A DNA stretch of 64,000 bases, from positions 74,559,821 through 74,623,820 of the forward strand of contig JAHLJT010008756.1 of the NCBI GenBank assembly GCA_031308135.1, in the 5' to 3' direction. This DNA comes from Acheta domesticus (taxonomy: Eukaryota > Arthropoda > Insecta > Orthoptera > Gryllidae). A program made the translations under genes and the position numbers. Below, piece by piece: positions 1 to 10,662 of the stretch (positions are counted from its first letter, which is position 1; every line of letters starts with the position of its first letter). Below the pieces are notes generated by a model. The model was not told the origin of the DNA and ran no database searches. It worked only from the letters and a program-made list of their open reading frames with translations.

Positions 1-565
1 GAACCTTAGAACTTCCTACTCAACAACGCTACAGAGGCGTTCCACTCATCACTGGCACTCATCCGCTTTGTTTGTGAACTTTTATAGCTGGCACCAAGGG
101 CGGAACGAATGACACGATCCCGAAATTCGATGAATTCAGTGACGTCCCGTTGCCTAATGAGCTGCGAGCAGTGGCGAGCAGCGGCTCGGAAGGTCCCGGG
201 GGATGTCTGCTTCTTCTCACAGGGGGCGTGGCCGCCAGACGCCACCCGCTTGCTGCGTCGACGCCTTAAAGGCGAGGGCTCGAACGCGGTGCTCTGGCGG
301 GGATCACTCCCGCGCTCAGCCCGTGCACTGCGCCTGTGATGCTCAGGCCACCTGCAACCAATTGTGTTAACAGCACATACTTTCTCGCATTATTTTTAAC
401 ATTTTGCAGAATTTTCGAAAATCCAGAGTTCAACGAAAATGAGACCTCTGTAATTTTTTTTTACCGTCCTTAGACGCCCGACGCGACGTTTACCGCGACG
501 AACAAGCTTGCCGCAAACTAATTGTTCGGTATCAAGAACTCACAAAACGTGTATTCTGACTATAA
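1..565. other. GC-rich island (about 150-340) in AT-rich flank
   Basis: The segment from about 150 to 340 is strikingly GC- and CpG-rich (GGGGGCGTGGCCGCC, GCGTCGACGCC) compared with the AT-rich sequence on both sides. Overlapping short open frames on both strands are expected by chance in GC-rich DNA, which has few stop codons. No protein family was recognised. It could be a CpG-island-like regulatory segment or part of an old repeat. Nothing further was seen in 341-565. Confidence 0.5.
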
Positions 566-1464
566 GGGGAGAGTTAGGTTAACTAGTCCACTTTTTTTAC
601 CTTGTTTTTAAATGTTATTTAGTTGACCTTTACTGTGAAATTTCGTTTTATATTTGAGAGGCTTTCTCCTTATATTGTGGAAACAAACATCATTGTGCTT
701 ACAATTATTGTCAAATATGGAATGTTTTATAAACTTACAATATGACCAGTTAACCTAACTGACAAGGTAAAGTGGACCGGAAATTGAAATAAGCAGTGAA
801 AATAAAATTGAGGTTTAATAGGCTGTTTTAATAAAAAAAATTCTTCTACCCATTGCCATTACATTTTTCACACATAAATGAGGCCGCGGACTGCGCGCAG
901 TTTCCCAAAACGTGGAATCTAAAATTAAAACTTGGAAATAACAGTAGTAGTAAATTAAATTAATAAATTAGGGAAAGGCAAATAAATCATGTAACATTCC
1001 AGATTTAATAATTGCAAAACTACAAATTCCGAAAAAAATAAAGGGAGTTACAGGACCGGTCCACTTAACCTAACCTCTCGGGGTTCCAGTTAACCCCAGA
1101 GCACATATTTTCTCTATATGCCCAAAAACACACAAACCGCGACCTATTATTAAAAACAAAACTCACTATTACAGAGCAGAAATACTAACAATTAATTTGG
1201 TGTTAATATTCTTCTTGTAGTTGCTATTCAATCGCAATAAAAACGCAAAGCAAATGAGTGGTAGAAAAAACTTCTGACCTTTCAAAATACAAATTCCTTA
1301 CTGTACTGAAACAAACGAGGCTTGCAACGTATGAATGTGGTTTAGATTATCAGCCCTGTTATCCTACGAATGCCATCCAGTGGAAAAGGCAGGAAACACT
1401 TCCCACCAACATTTAAAAGCATAGACCACTTAATCTAACCAGTCCAGTTAACCTAACTCTCTCC
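566..1464. mobile_element. MITE-like element with terminal inverted repeats
   Basis: The left end reads GGGGAGAGTTAGGTTAACT (566-584) and the reverse complement of the right end (1446-1464) reads GGAGAGAGTTAGGTTAACT, an 18/19 match over the first 19 bases. The motif AGTTAACCTAACT recurs inside (748-760), with a related CACTTAACCTAACC near 1062-1075, so the ends and interior share short motifs. The roughly 900-bp interior is AT-rich and lacks a transposase frame. This is the structure expected of a non-autonomous DNA transposon. A target-site duplication could not be fixed with certainty; TA lies close to both ends. The superfamily is not assigned. Confidence 0.6.
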
Positions 1465-3147
1465 TACACAATATTAGAGAAAATAATTTACTACATATAG
1501 AACAATATTTATCCAATTTTTTATATCTGGAATCTCTGATACGATGTTTTCGGACGAAAAATCGCCACTTTTCGCGGCAGCATGACAATTCTTTATCGTT
1601 GCTATCGTTGATTCTGAAAAGCGTTGGGGGAAACGCCAGTGTTTTATTTTTCAAATGGCTGTCATGTACTAAAGAAAATATGGTATGTAAGGCACCAATC
1701 AAAGCACTTCTTGTTGAAACATGTCGTCCTACATTTTCTTGAATCCGAAATCAAGCCCTGAATGATATCAAATGATTACTAATTAGGACTTTATTCTTAA
1801 GTTTTCCACGAGGAGCGTCAATCAGTACTTACATGAGTGTGTTTCTTATGTCACAGATTCAATCCGTTTAGTGATCTATATTTTCCGGCAATAGCGCAAC
1901 ACCCAGAAAATCGAAGTGACATCATTTCGTTCCTTTACCGGATACAGGACGTTTTGTATCCAAATCGATAAGCTCTCTCTGTAAACAAGTTCTACTGTTG
2001 ACGCAAGATTTTCTCTTCATTTAAACCACAGCCAAACTAATGAAGTTATACACTCTACCACAATTTCTGATGTAATTGACATTTATGATTATTTCTGGTG
2101 ACATGTGTTAATGCGAACTCGTACATTTTGCGTACTAATTGATATTCAAGGAAATATGTTGAATTTATGAAATAGCATCCCATATATTGCATAATTTCTA
2201 ATTAACATTTCACAATTTATTGACAATTATATTATTAACTGTTTACAATAATAAAGATAAATTTTTAATGTTTTAATTTGAGCTAGAAATTTGATAGAAA
2301 AATAATTTTTAAATTATGGAAGATGTAGATATTTAACGTAATGAGTTTTAATTCTGTGAAAAGTATTTCAAGTTTTGCTAAGATTAAATTTTCTAGAAGG
2401 ATAGCTGGGAGTAAGTTTGAAATGAAATCTTAATGATGATTGCCGATTTTTTTAAGAGATCATTGGAAAGTTCTTGGTCTGTATGTTCTTTTCGAATAAA
2501 TTATGGATCATTTTATGTTCAGCATAAACATTTAGTTTTTTAAATTATTTATATTCTACCTGTTCAATCGTATAATTTTTCAAGGATTTTAATTTCATTT
2601 ACTATAATTATATAAGCATGATTCCAGCCTTTACCCTTAGGAAAAATAATATTACGCATAATTGAAAAGAATAAAAAGTTACCTATATATGAATACACAT
2701 AATCACAACACATAATCACAGGGAATTAAAAAGGGAGAAATAATTATTTAAATTAGGGAGGATGGTAAATGTCCTTCTAGGAACATGAACGTATTCTAGG
2801 ATTTGGAAAAAAATTTTGTTCTGAAGTTAAATTATTTTGAATTACTTTAAGTTAATGGAACGTGTTTCCAGAACCTCTCAGATTATGGGAAGCATATGTT
2901 GAAGGTTTTACTAGATCTTTGTGGCCGTAATCAGCAGCAAAACGAACGACACTAGTATTTCTGTTCTGTGTTTTGATGAATCAATAATTCAATGAAAACA
3001 CGGTGATTGTTGTAGATTAAACGTGTCATTTGCGCTTCGGTCTAATCGTGTTATGTAAAGTTGTGAAAGCTGTTAAGTTATGTCTTGACAAATGATTTGC
3101 GTTTCTTCTACAAGCGTTCACGAAGGCGAGGTGGCGATGTTCGCGAC
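1465..3147. other. AT-rich sequence, nothing recognised
   Basis: This unique-looking, AT-rich stretch has only short chance reading frames, including an 84-codon minus-strand frame at 1448-1702 with no recognisable domain. No RNA gene, repeat array or transposon end was identified by eye. Confidence 0.5.
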
Positions 3148-3721
3148 ACCTCGAGAGTTCAGACATCGGCAAAGGAGGCTCAGGGCACTGACCAATATCA
3201 CTGCAATGCCTCTAACCGAGGGGTCCTAGTGTTCGGGTCCCGACGGTGGGCACGATTTTCGATACTAGCTAGCCAGCTAGGTTGGGTTCAGCCGCTGTCT
3301 AGAGGAGAATTCTAGCGGCCGGCTGCTCTGATGAGTAGTTTTTCGTTGTTTCTCTGATCAACATCAGGCGAATGCGGGAGCAGTACCCTAACAAGCGGGC
3401 CAAGGAGCGTACGCTATCTTTCCTTCCTTTTCCTTTTCATTTCCTCATCCGTTACTTAATACACTTCCTCACATACAGTTCACAACCACCTTTCTCGTGA
3501 CACCAGCCGGGAGCTTGGAGTTTGTCTCAGCTAGGACGGTGCCTCGCTGGTGGGAGATGCCTGTTTGGGGAAAATCTCCGCAAGCTGACGTTAGTTGGCG
3601 TCTGATCTCGCCATTTAGCGAGGGAAGATCTCCGCCACCGCCAGCGATAAAACTTACGGGACTAATAACCTTAGCAGTTGTCGTGCCCGGAGTCAGTAAT
3701 CACTAACCTCGAGAGTTCAGA
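3148..3721 (+). mobile_element. Full-length tRNA-headed SINE (family A) with 16-bp target-site duplication
   Basis: The element occupies 3164-3705 and is bracketed by the exact 16-bp duplication ACCTCGAGAGTTCAGA at 3148-3163 and 3706-3721, proving retrotransposition as one 542-bp unit. The head is tRNA-like, with GGCTCAGGGCACTG as a plausible A box and GTTCGGGTCCCGAC as a B box, so RNA polymerase III transcription is inferred. The body contains motifs shared by all family A copies here: CTAGCGGCCGGCTGCTCTGA, GCGAATGCGGGAGCAGTACC and a CTCGCC...CCGCCACCG segment. The tail ACTAATAACCTTAGCAGTTG matches a LINE 3' UTR at 7745-7800. It encodes no protein. Other copies lie at 14110, 17471, 29495, 51150, 55305, 55574 and 63228. 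Confidence 0.88.
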
Positions 3722-6700
3722 ACGTAAGCTCACATATTCTCGAATTTAAAAGCAATGGAAAACTACAGAATGCTAGTTATCTTGGATAACAGTTAATAAA
3801 TAACAATGGATTTCAGTTAGTTACACACAATTTATTACTGTAACACACTTGTATATATCCACAGTACCCGACCCGCCCGCTTCGGCAAGTTCGATACATT
3901 TCTGAGGAGCGTATTTTCCTATCCAACAGTAGCACATTTAAAGGGAATTTGTGCTATTGGAGTCTGATAAAACTTAAAACACTTTCAAATTTTCTTAGCT
4001 AGCAAATTTGCTTAGCTTCTTGTATACATTTAATTTTGAAAGTGCAATGTTAATATTCTAGTCAATTTTAAGACCCACCTTCATATATGGACTATGCTCC
4101 TCACACTCATTTAAAAAAATCATTCCCTTGAAAATTAATACATTACAAAAATAGGTTAATGCTACTTAGTTAATACTAAATGGTGAAACTGTGTACAAAA
4201 TTCATTTGTGAAAAAATTGAAGATTTATTTAAAAATAAAAATAATTAAAATTTCCCTGATAAAATATTAATTTAGATTGTCCTTATGAGTTTCCTCGTGT
4301 AATTAAATTAAGATCATCTCAAGATAGATTTACACCCCCTAAAAATTAATATTAAGAATACATAGGATTTTACATTAAAGTGAAAAATAATTAATATAAT
4401 AATAAAAATACATATTTATTTGAATCCGTACTTTTGAAGAATAAAAAATAGTTTAAAATTTTTACACGTTACAATACTGCATTCTTCAGGGATAGTTTGG
4501 CTTATGTGGCCAACTCCGAAATGTGACTTTTTTGTGCTGTTTAGAATCCCTGAAAGCCACAAAATGCCAAACAGGTAGAAATAAATTTAAATGAAAATCA
4601 GTAATCAAGCTTTCGCACATTCATCTCCGTAATTTATCCGCATATTTTTTAGGATCCGTGTTAGCTTCTATAATATGTATTTAATCTTTTTCTGATGGAT
4701 TAAATATCAGTTCGCATAACGACGTAACGCATTGAAAAAGAAGTGCACTGTCAAAATTTCCTATAAGACACACGTTCCTTATCAAAAATATTTTGATAAT
4801 TCAGAGCTTTGAACTGTAATCCCTTAAATCGTCTTTGTGAATTATGAGAAAGATTAAGATCTTGCTAGCACATGGGTAAACATAGAAGGAAAGTTTTTGT
4901 CAAATGTGTTACGCACATTTAGTATATCAATAATGGCAGTGTGAGAATAATTCATGACTTGGAGTGGGACGTGTTATCATGTCGAAGTAGGTGGATTATT
5001 TACAAAATGTTGAATATGCGAAGGGATCAATAACCTCTCATTCGTTGACCTTCATTGACATGTGCACGCACGTGCTACTTAAATTGTATATTAATCGCTC
5101 AACGTTTCTTGACCGATGGCTTGGAGAAAAGTGGGTAGAGTGGGAGTATCAGCCCTTAGATTTTATGAAGCAATGACAATCTTTGGAATATCAGTCATGT
5201 CTTCGCAACTTTCTCAGTAATTTGAGTTCTAACTTCCTCAGGAGTTCGAGATATCTCCTGTGATGGATCTGGATCTGCTTTGGCTATTTCTTTAGATTTT
5301 GTTTAGAAAAATACGTCCAGAAATTCTCGGTTTCAACAGCAAATATATTTTATTACATGCCAATGAAGATGTGTTTGGAATGTTGTCATCAGTGCTTGCT
5401 GAGAGCTTTTGCCTTCAACTGTTTATTGCTCAAGGGAGGGGAAAGCAAGTCATCGGTCAAGAAAAGTTGCGCGGGTAATATTAAGACCTGACGATAACCC
5501 CAAAACAATAACAGGTCATGTTCAAATACAAAATATTGATTAAAACATTACTTGTCTTTCACAACCATTTTAAAAGACTTGGTTATAAGTTATTAATTTA
5601 GAGCCTTAATAGTCTTAATCAACATCGTGTTGATTTTTAAAACTTTTATAAGTTATTTAAGCGCGTTTTGTCGTAAATAGTAGAAAATAAATACAGGATT
5701 CTAGATGTTTTAAGAAGATAATAAGTTCTTGAAGTTACAGGTATTTTCTTGATAAAGATTATGCATCTTAGTGGTCAGGAAGGTCCTGTCAATCCAAAAT
5801 CGTGTAATCTATAAAAGCGTAGTTTTTTATTTGTGTTTAGCCACAATATGTTCCGTAAAGAGCAATTGGCCTCGGCGCCGTTAGATCGCGGAATTCTTTG
5901 TCGGTCACGCAAAAAATACCAACCAATACCAACACCAATAAAAAAACTTCAAAAATTAAAAATTGAATTTTAATGTTTAAACAACCATATCATAATCAAT
6001 AGCCATGGCTGAAATTTTTTTCCTAAAAACTTACATCTATTTCACGCATTTTAAGCTACATAACTTGAAATCGAAGGTGGTGTTTTTTGGAAAATATATT
6101 TTTAAAATGTTTCATAATTTTTGCGATTATAACGTTAAAATGTACCTGAAGCGCAAGAAATGTGTAATTTCTATTCTTTTGCACTTAAATGAACACCAAG
6201 GAATCTGAAAATTATGCAAAGAACATTCAGTAAATAATCTTATCATTATTTTTTACGTAGTTCATATCGTATGTAGAAGAAGGTCTTATTTTCACGAAAA
6301 ACTGTTTTTTAATGACTGCGTGCAAAATATCGGAAAGAAAATATAAGATTGTATTTTTTCATAGTGTTACCACAAAACAAAGGTTACAAAAGTGTTTTTA
6401 GATAATTTGGAGATTGTCGGGAATTTTGTTGGTCGAATTACCCTATTGGTATTCTTGTCGTTGGGGAAGTATGGTATTTGCTGTTACGTAGTTATGATAT
6501 AGAACTTGGTACGAGTGTATCAGCTCGTAAGAGAAAGAACAATTGAGTAATGTAACGGGTTGCTATGGAGCCAAGGTTTTTTCGGGAGATGCTGGCTAGA
6601 GTTCGTATGTATCGATGCTTGACGATTAAGGCGTGAGATTTAAAGTGAACTTTTCGTTATATACCCATTTAGTAGCAACTTCAAGAGATTAGAATATTGG

Positions 6701-7321
6701 CGAAACCTTGAGAAAGGTATTTAGCGTAATTAATTGGTGGTTCAAGAATTTGCAAGTAACAATTTACAGATTCATTGGCCGTATAGAACTTAAAAACAAT
6801 ATATTTTCGTTTTGTTTGAACTTTAAGTGCTATATTTGACATTACCTCGAGAGTGAGGTAAACCAGACAGCGACGTTGGGTAAGTGGAAAGCAGCGCCAG
6901 CTAAATTATATTGGAAATACTAACGATCGCGGGAGCCTATGGGAGCATACACTGTTACGGGACGAAAATGAATACGTTACATAGGTATTGTTGTTTGCTA
7001 GAGCGATTCTCCACATTTTTCTGCAGCTCTCCAGTTCCAAACTTCTCCTCTTGGGCTATCAGAGCGCAATTCAGTTCTTATTGTTCAATCTGCGTCCGTC
7101 GAGTGCCAAATTGATTTTCTATAACTCGGGAACAAACATTTTTCAAATATTTTTATTTTTGGAAAATAATTATTTTCTAAATTCATTTTTTCTGTTGTTT
7201 TTGCTTTTTTTAAAAATTTTATTCTGGCCCTCAAGAAAATGTGCGCAGATAAATCTCTTTCCCCACACGTCATATACAGTTTTTACTGTTTTTTGACAAA
7301 TAAATAAATAAATTCCCCCTT
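3722..7321. other. AT-rich sequence, nothing recognised
   Basis: About 3.6 kb of AT-rich DNA. Short frames at 4991-5176, 6005-6208 and 6911-7296 show no domain, signal or codon pattern that would lift them above chance. No transposon end or RNA gene was recognised. TTTTT/AAAAA runs and local duplications are present but unremarkable. Confidence 0.5.
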
Positions 7322-7565
7322 CCGAGTGATTCCCTGCCGATGGGAGGTCGGGGGGTGGCGCCGGGGCGGATGCGGTCGGACTTCGCGCCCTCTTGCGGCC
7401 GAGCGCCTTCTGCCGCGCTCGGATCGGCCTCGCGGTGGCGGAAAATCCTCCCGCCCCGGAGACTGCTCTCAGGAAGCGCTTTGCGGTTGCGGCAACACGC
7501 CCGGACATGCCGCGCTCGGCTGGGCGGCGCGCGATGCACTGACGCGACACATCTCGGAGGCAGGA
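7322..7565. other. CpG-rich island
   Basis: About 240 bp of very GC- and CpG-rich DNA (GGCGCCGGGGCGGATGCGG, GGGCGGCGCGCGATGC) lies abruptly between AT-rich flanks. Open frames run through it on both strands in several phases, which is what base composition alone predicts. No homology was recognised. It resembles the other isolated GC islands of this window. Confidence 0.6.
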
Positions 7566-7739
7566 CGAAGACAGCCAAATAAAGTGATGAATGAAAATCA
7601 ATGCGTAAATAAAATGATGAAATAGTAATGGTTCGGTCAAAGCAAATATTGCACACTTTGAAAACAGTTGAATCGGCGAATGTTGAGAGGAAATAACATG
7701 TTTTTTTCATTTTGCACTTAATGATGATTTTTGTATTGT

Positions 7740-8180
7740 TTCGGTCTTTTTTTAATTACTTTATTTTTAGTCGCATCAACGACTAAGGTTATTAGCGACT
7801 ACATTGTTCATAAAATTATAATTTTATCCATAGTTATATTAACAAAAATGTTATAACATATATATATATATATATAATTAACATTGAATGGCAACATATA
7901 TTATATGTAATACATAACTTAATTGTACAATATCATCATATGTCATTAAAGATGTTATAATTTTCACAAACCTCGATCAGTTGGTTCTGATATTTGGTCG
8001 AATACAATAAAGGTATCTAAAGGTTTATTCAGATTAGTATATTTTCTTTCATTATTGAATTTAGGGCAGTTTTCTATTATGTGGAATATTGTTAAATTAG
8101 TGCTACAAGTATCACAAAGTTTCGTTCTTCTTTATCGTTTAGTGAAGAAAAGAACTTACTCCAGACACTACTTATGACTT
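7740..8180 (-). pseudogene. 3' end of a non-LTR retrotransposon (I/jockey-like), 5'-truncated
   Basis: On the minus strand, 8119 down to 7970 reads as 50 uninterrupted codons containing LCDTC, then FHIIENCPKF and NNERKY. This is the C-x2-C...H-x4-C pattern followed by a basic stretch that closes the second ORF of many LINEs of the I/jockey group, downstream of the reverse transcriptase and RNase H. Sequence toward 8180 (WSKFFSSLNDKEER in another phase) suggests a frameshift. The 3' UTR follows to about 7740, with AT-rich sequence, then CTAATAACCTTAG plus GTTGATGCG and an A-rich end. The 5' part is missing, so the copy is dead. The 3' UTR motif is shared with the SINE family A tail. The clade is inferred from the motif only. 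Confidence 0.68.
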
Positions 8181-8324
8181 TTTTACCAAACAGAATCAAA
8201 ATATTGAGAGTTGAAAGGTACCAAGTCCATCACTTAGTTCCCTTTAACAACTCAATGGAGCGCCTATGCGCAAAAGGCAAGAGGTAAACAATTTCATTGT
8301 TCAATAGCGAAATGCAGTGAAAAT

Positions 8325-8370
8325 TGTAAACAGAATGGTGACATTGCCGAATGTCACCATTCTGTTTACA
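8325..8370. repeat. Perfect 21-bp inverted repeat with 4-nt loop
   Basis: The arm at 8325-8345 (T then GTAAACAGAATGGTGACATT) is perfectly complementary to 8350-8370, separated only by GCCG. It would form a 21-bp uninterrupted stem. No coding frame or terminator context explains it. It lies between the LINE fragment and the DUF7869-like remnant. It is too short for a typical miRNA precursor. A recent inverted duplication or a transposon hairpin is possible. Confidence 0.9.
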
Positions 8371-8441
8371 CCTGTATGCAGTATTTTCCTCTTCTCCCAT
8401 TCCTGTAAAAGAAGGTTTTTATTTGAGGCAACCATGAGTAA

Positions 8442-8740
8442 GTGTATTTTGAGTTCATTATCTGCACAAAGACCGTTGTCACACTTGTAAGTATCATGAA
8501 GGAATTGCCAAAAAGGAGCAAACGAAGTTTGTTTCTTTTAGATTTTATCCACGATTATTTTCCAGAAGACATTAAAAGACTGCAACTTTGTTCTGAGTCG
8601 AGTTGTCCACCACAAAAGAGAAATCATCTGTTCATAAGAATGTGCATGTGCATGGGACTTGTAGAAAATACAGGTTTTGTCAGATAATCCACCGCTTCCC
8701 AATGCGAATCCTTTTTTCCTTACCTCTGAGAGAAAATCCC
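8442..8740 (+). pseudogene. Decayed DUF7869-like protein fragment (transposon-associated)
   Basis: The frame ending at 8687 carries KELPKRSKRSLFLLDFIHDY, then FPEDIKRLQLCSES, PPQKRNH and later MGLVENTGF. A +1 shift then continues FCQIIHRFPMR. The order (helix with KK/R-S-LLDFI, PED-K-L-LCSD-like, Q-NRNH-like, then a G-F-x-I-H-FP-RG-like motif) resembles the conserved core of the DUF7869 proteins abundant in arthropod and cnidarian genomes and thought to be transposon-derived. The expected acidic residue before the Q-N motif appears degraded (SES for SDG), a frameshift separates the two parts, and the match stops near 8740. It is therefore a pseudogene. The assignment comes from remembered motif order and is moderate. 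Confidence 0.5.
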
Positions 8741-9617
8741 TCGACATCCGCGAATTCGCTATTCGCGAGATCCGAACATTCGCGAGTGCGTCTTTTGGTC
8801 AAACTATTTGTTTTAAAGCGAGCACATTTTATTTCCTTTATCAGCGTCATATGGGAAACAAAGTCTGCATACGTCGGAGCTCGAAGTATCACGTTCTGGA
8901 AAAATGTCGAAGTTGGAATGTCAATTCTCATTAATAGAATAACACAACTGTAAAATAATTCAACTCAGTTGCATCAAATTAGAGGTACGGTTTGTGGCCA
9001 CATGAACAGAAAAGCCATTCAGAATATGTGATACTCTCATTATAATGACCTCACTAAAGAGGAGCTTCGGGAAATCATCAGTAAAGAAAACCTCCTCGAA
9101 CGTAATGATGCAATAACGGAAGCGTATCTGCGTCCTGGAGCAACTTCAACGTGAAAACTGCTATTGGCATTCTAAAATTTCAACAAACTAGTGGAAAGGC
9201 CATTCGAATATGATGCGAATATGGAAATAGCTTCGAAATTTAAGAGAGAAATAGAAGGAACTCATCTATATTTGGATATTAGAAGGAAGAGGGTGATGAA
9301 ACAAAAAAATAACCAAATCCTATATTCAATCACTTTCATCTTTGAAATAAGATCCAAATCATAATTCTAATGATAGTTTTATTTCTTCACTTTGGGATGT
9401 CAATTATGAATTCTGTTTGTAGCAGCGCTCAAGCTGTACTCAGTTCTACTGCAATTGTTTGTCAGATATTTTTTTCTTTCTTTTTTAAACGGCTTTTCGA
9501 TATCCAGGAATCTAACCCACCTTTCTTCATTAAAAGATAGTTGCAACATTAAAAGATAGATGACATTCGCGATGCTTTTTGGGAACCTAACTCTCGCGAA
9601 TATTGAGGGATTCCTAT
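8741..9617. mobile_element. Possible inverted-repeat insertion interrupting the DUF7869-like remnant
   Basis: CCCTCGACATCCGCGA near 8745-8760 and the reverse complement of 9598-9613 (CCCTCAATATTCGCGA) match at most positions. Each sits beside TTCGCGA-type repeats. The left copy lies where the DUF7869-like reading stops. This may be a non-autonomous element of about 0.9 kb, but the ends are short and no target duplication was confirmed. The interior has only chance frames. Confidence 0.3.
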
Positions 9618-10662
9618 ACTTCGAACTCTTCACAAGAAGTTTCAAGAAATTTGACAGAATTTACAGACCAGTGGAATACTGTCAAACCAGAATATTAAAG
9701 AAGACCCTTTTTTACAAAAATGGTCAATCCAAGGGACTTACTTGATATGAACAAATCACCAAAGCAATATAAGAAAAGTGCTCACAGTGATAAATCTTCT
9801 AGAAGAAGCATTCCATTACAACAATTCTCTATTCATTCAAAGCTATCAAATGATATTTCCAAGAACATGGAAAATATGAATGAGTGGTAGATTAATTAAT
9901 GATTGTAAATGTAAGAATACTATCGAGTATGTAAGAGGGAGTACATATCATACAACTATTAATCAAAAGTGAATGAATCATAATGTGAATCACTCTGTAT
10001 TTATTATTGCGTTAGTGAAAGAATGTTGACGCATCACATGGTTGAAATCGGCCAACGACTCCGATGTTACGATTTTTGTTGACTAACAAACCTTGCAGAT
10101 TCACGTGATCTGTAGAGTCCAACGACTTTTCTTAATCTGCGGAATGCAGGTTTTATATTATCTCTTTTTTAACAGTTACCACACATCTAAGTCGCTGCTT
10201 CTGTTTCGAAGTTGCACAATGGAAAATTTGTCAGTTTATTCATCCAATAATCCTTTGAGATAAACGAACACTTTTCCTGAAAACAGTCACGAGACACATC
10301 TGATATCTTTCATCTCAGATCGTTTCATTCGTCTTGGTATTCTTGAAACCCAAAACTCAAGTGGAAACGTGATACGAATTGGCACCATCGTGTTCGGGAT
10401 AAAAATACGTAAAGATTAACGCTTTTTACACGTGAGTTATAGGATAGTTTATAACTTATGGATAATATCTTTGTTCTGTCTTTCTAAAATTTTAAGAACA
10501 GTTTAATCGACTCACTTGCAAACTAGCCCAAGAAGATTCACATAATGGCATGTGTACTTCGACCCAATGAGATACGTCCTAAGACGTGTAAACGTACTTA
10601 CGTAGATGAAAAGATCATTGCATGTATTTCCAATTAAAACATTTCGTGTATATAAAATAAAT
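9618..10662. other. AT-rich sequence, nothing recognised
   Basis: Short chance frames only (for example 9560-9745). No domain, RNA gene or repeat end was seen before the CTAGTGGTGC element that starts at 10663. Confidence 0.45.

Noticed and set aside
7170..7710. Overlapping 146-156-codon minus-strand frames across a GC island
   Set aside because: Two phases and both strands are open over the same GC-rich 240 bp, and no domain is visible; low stop frequency explains them.
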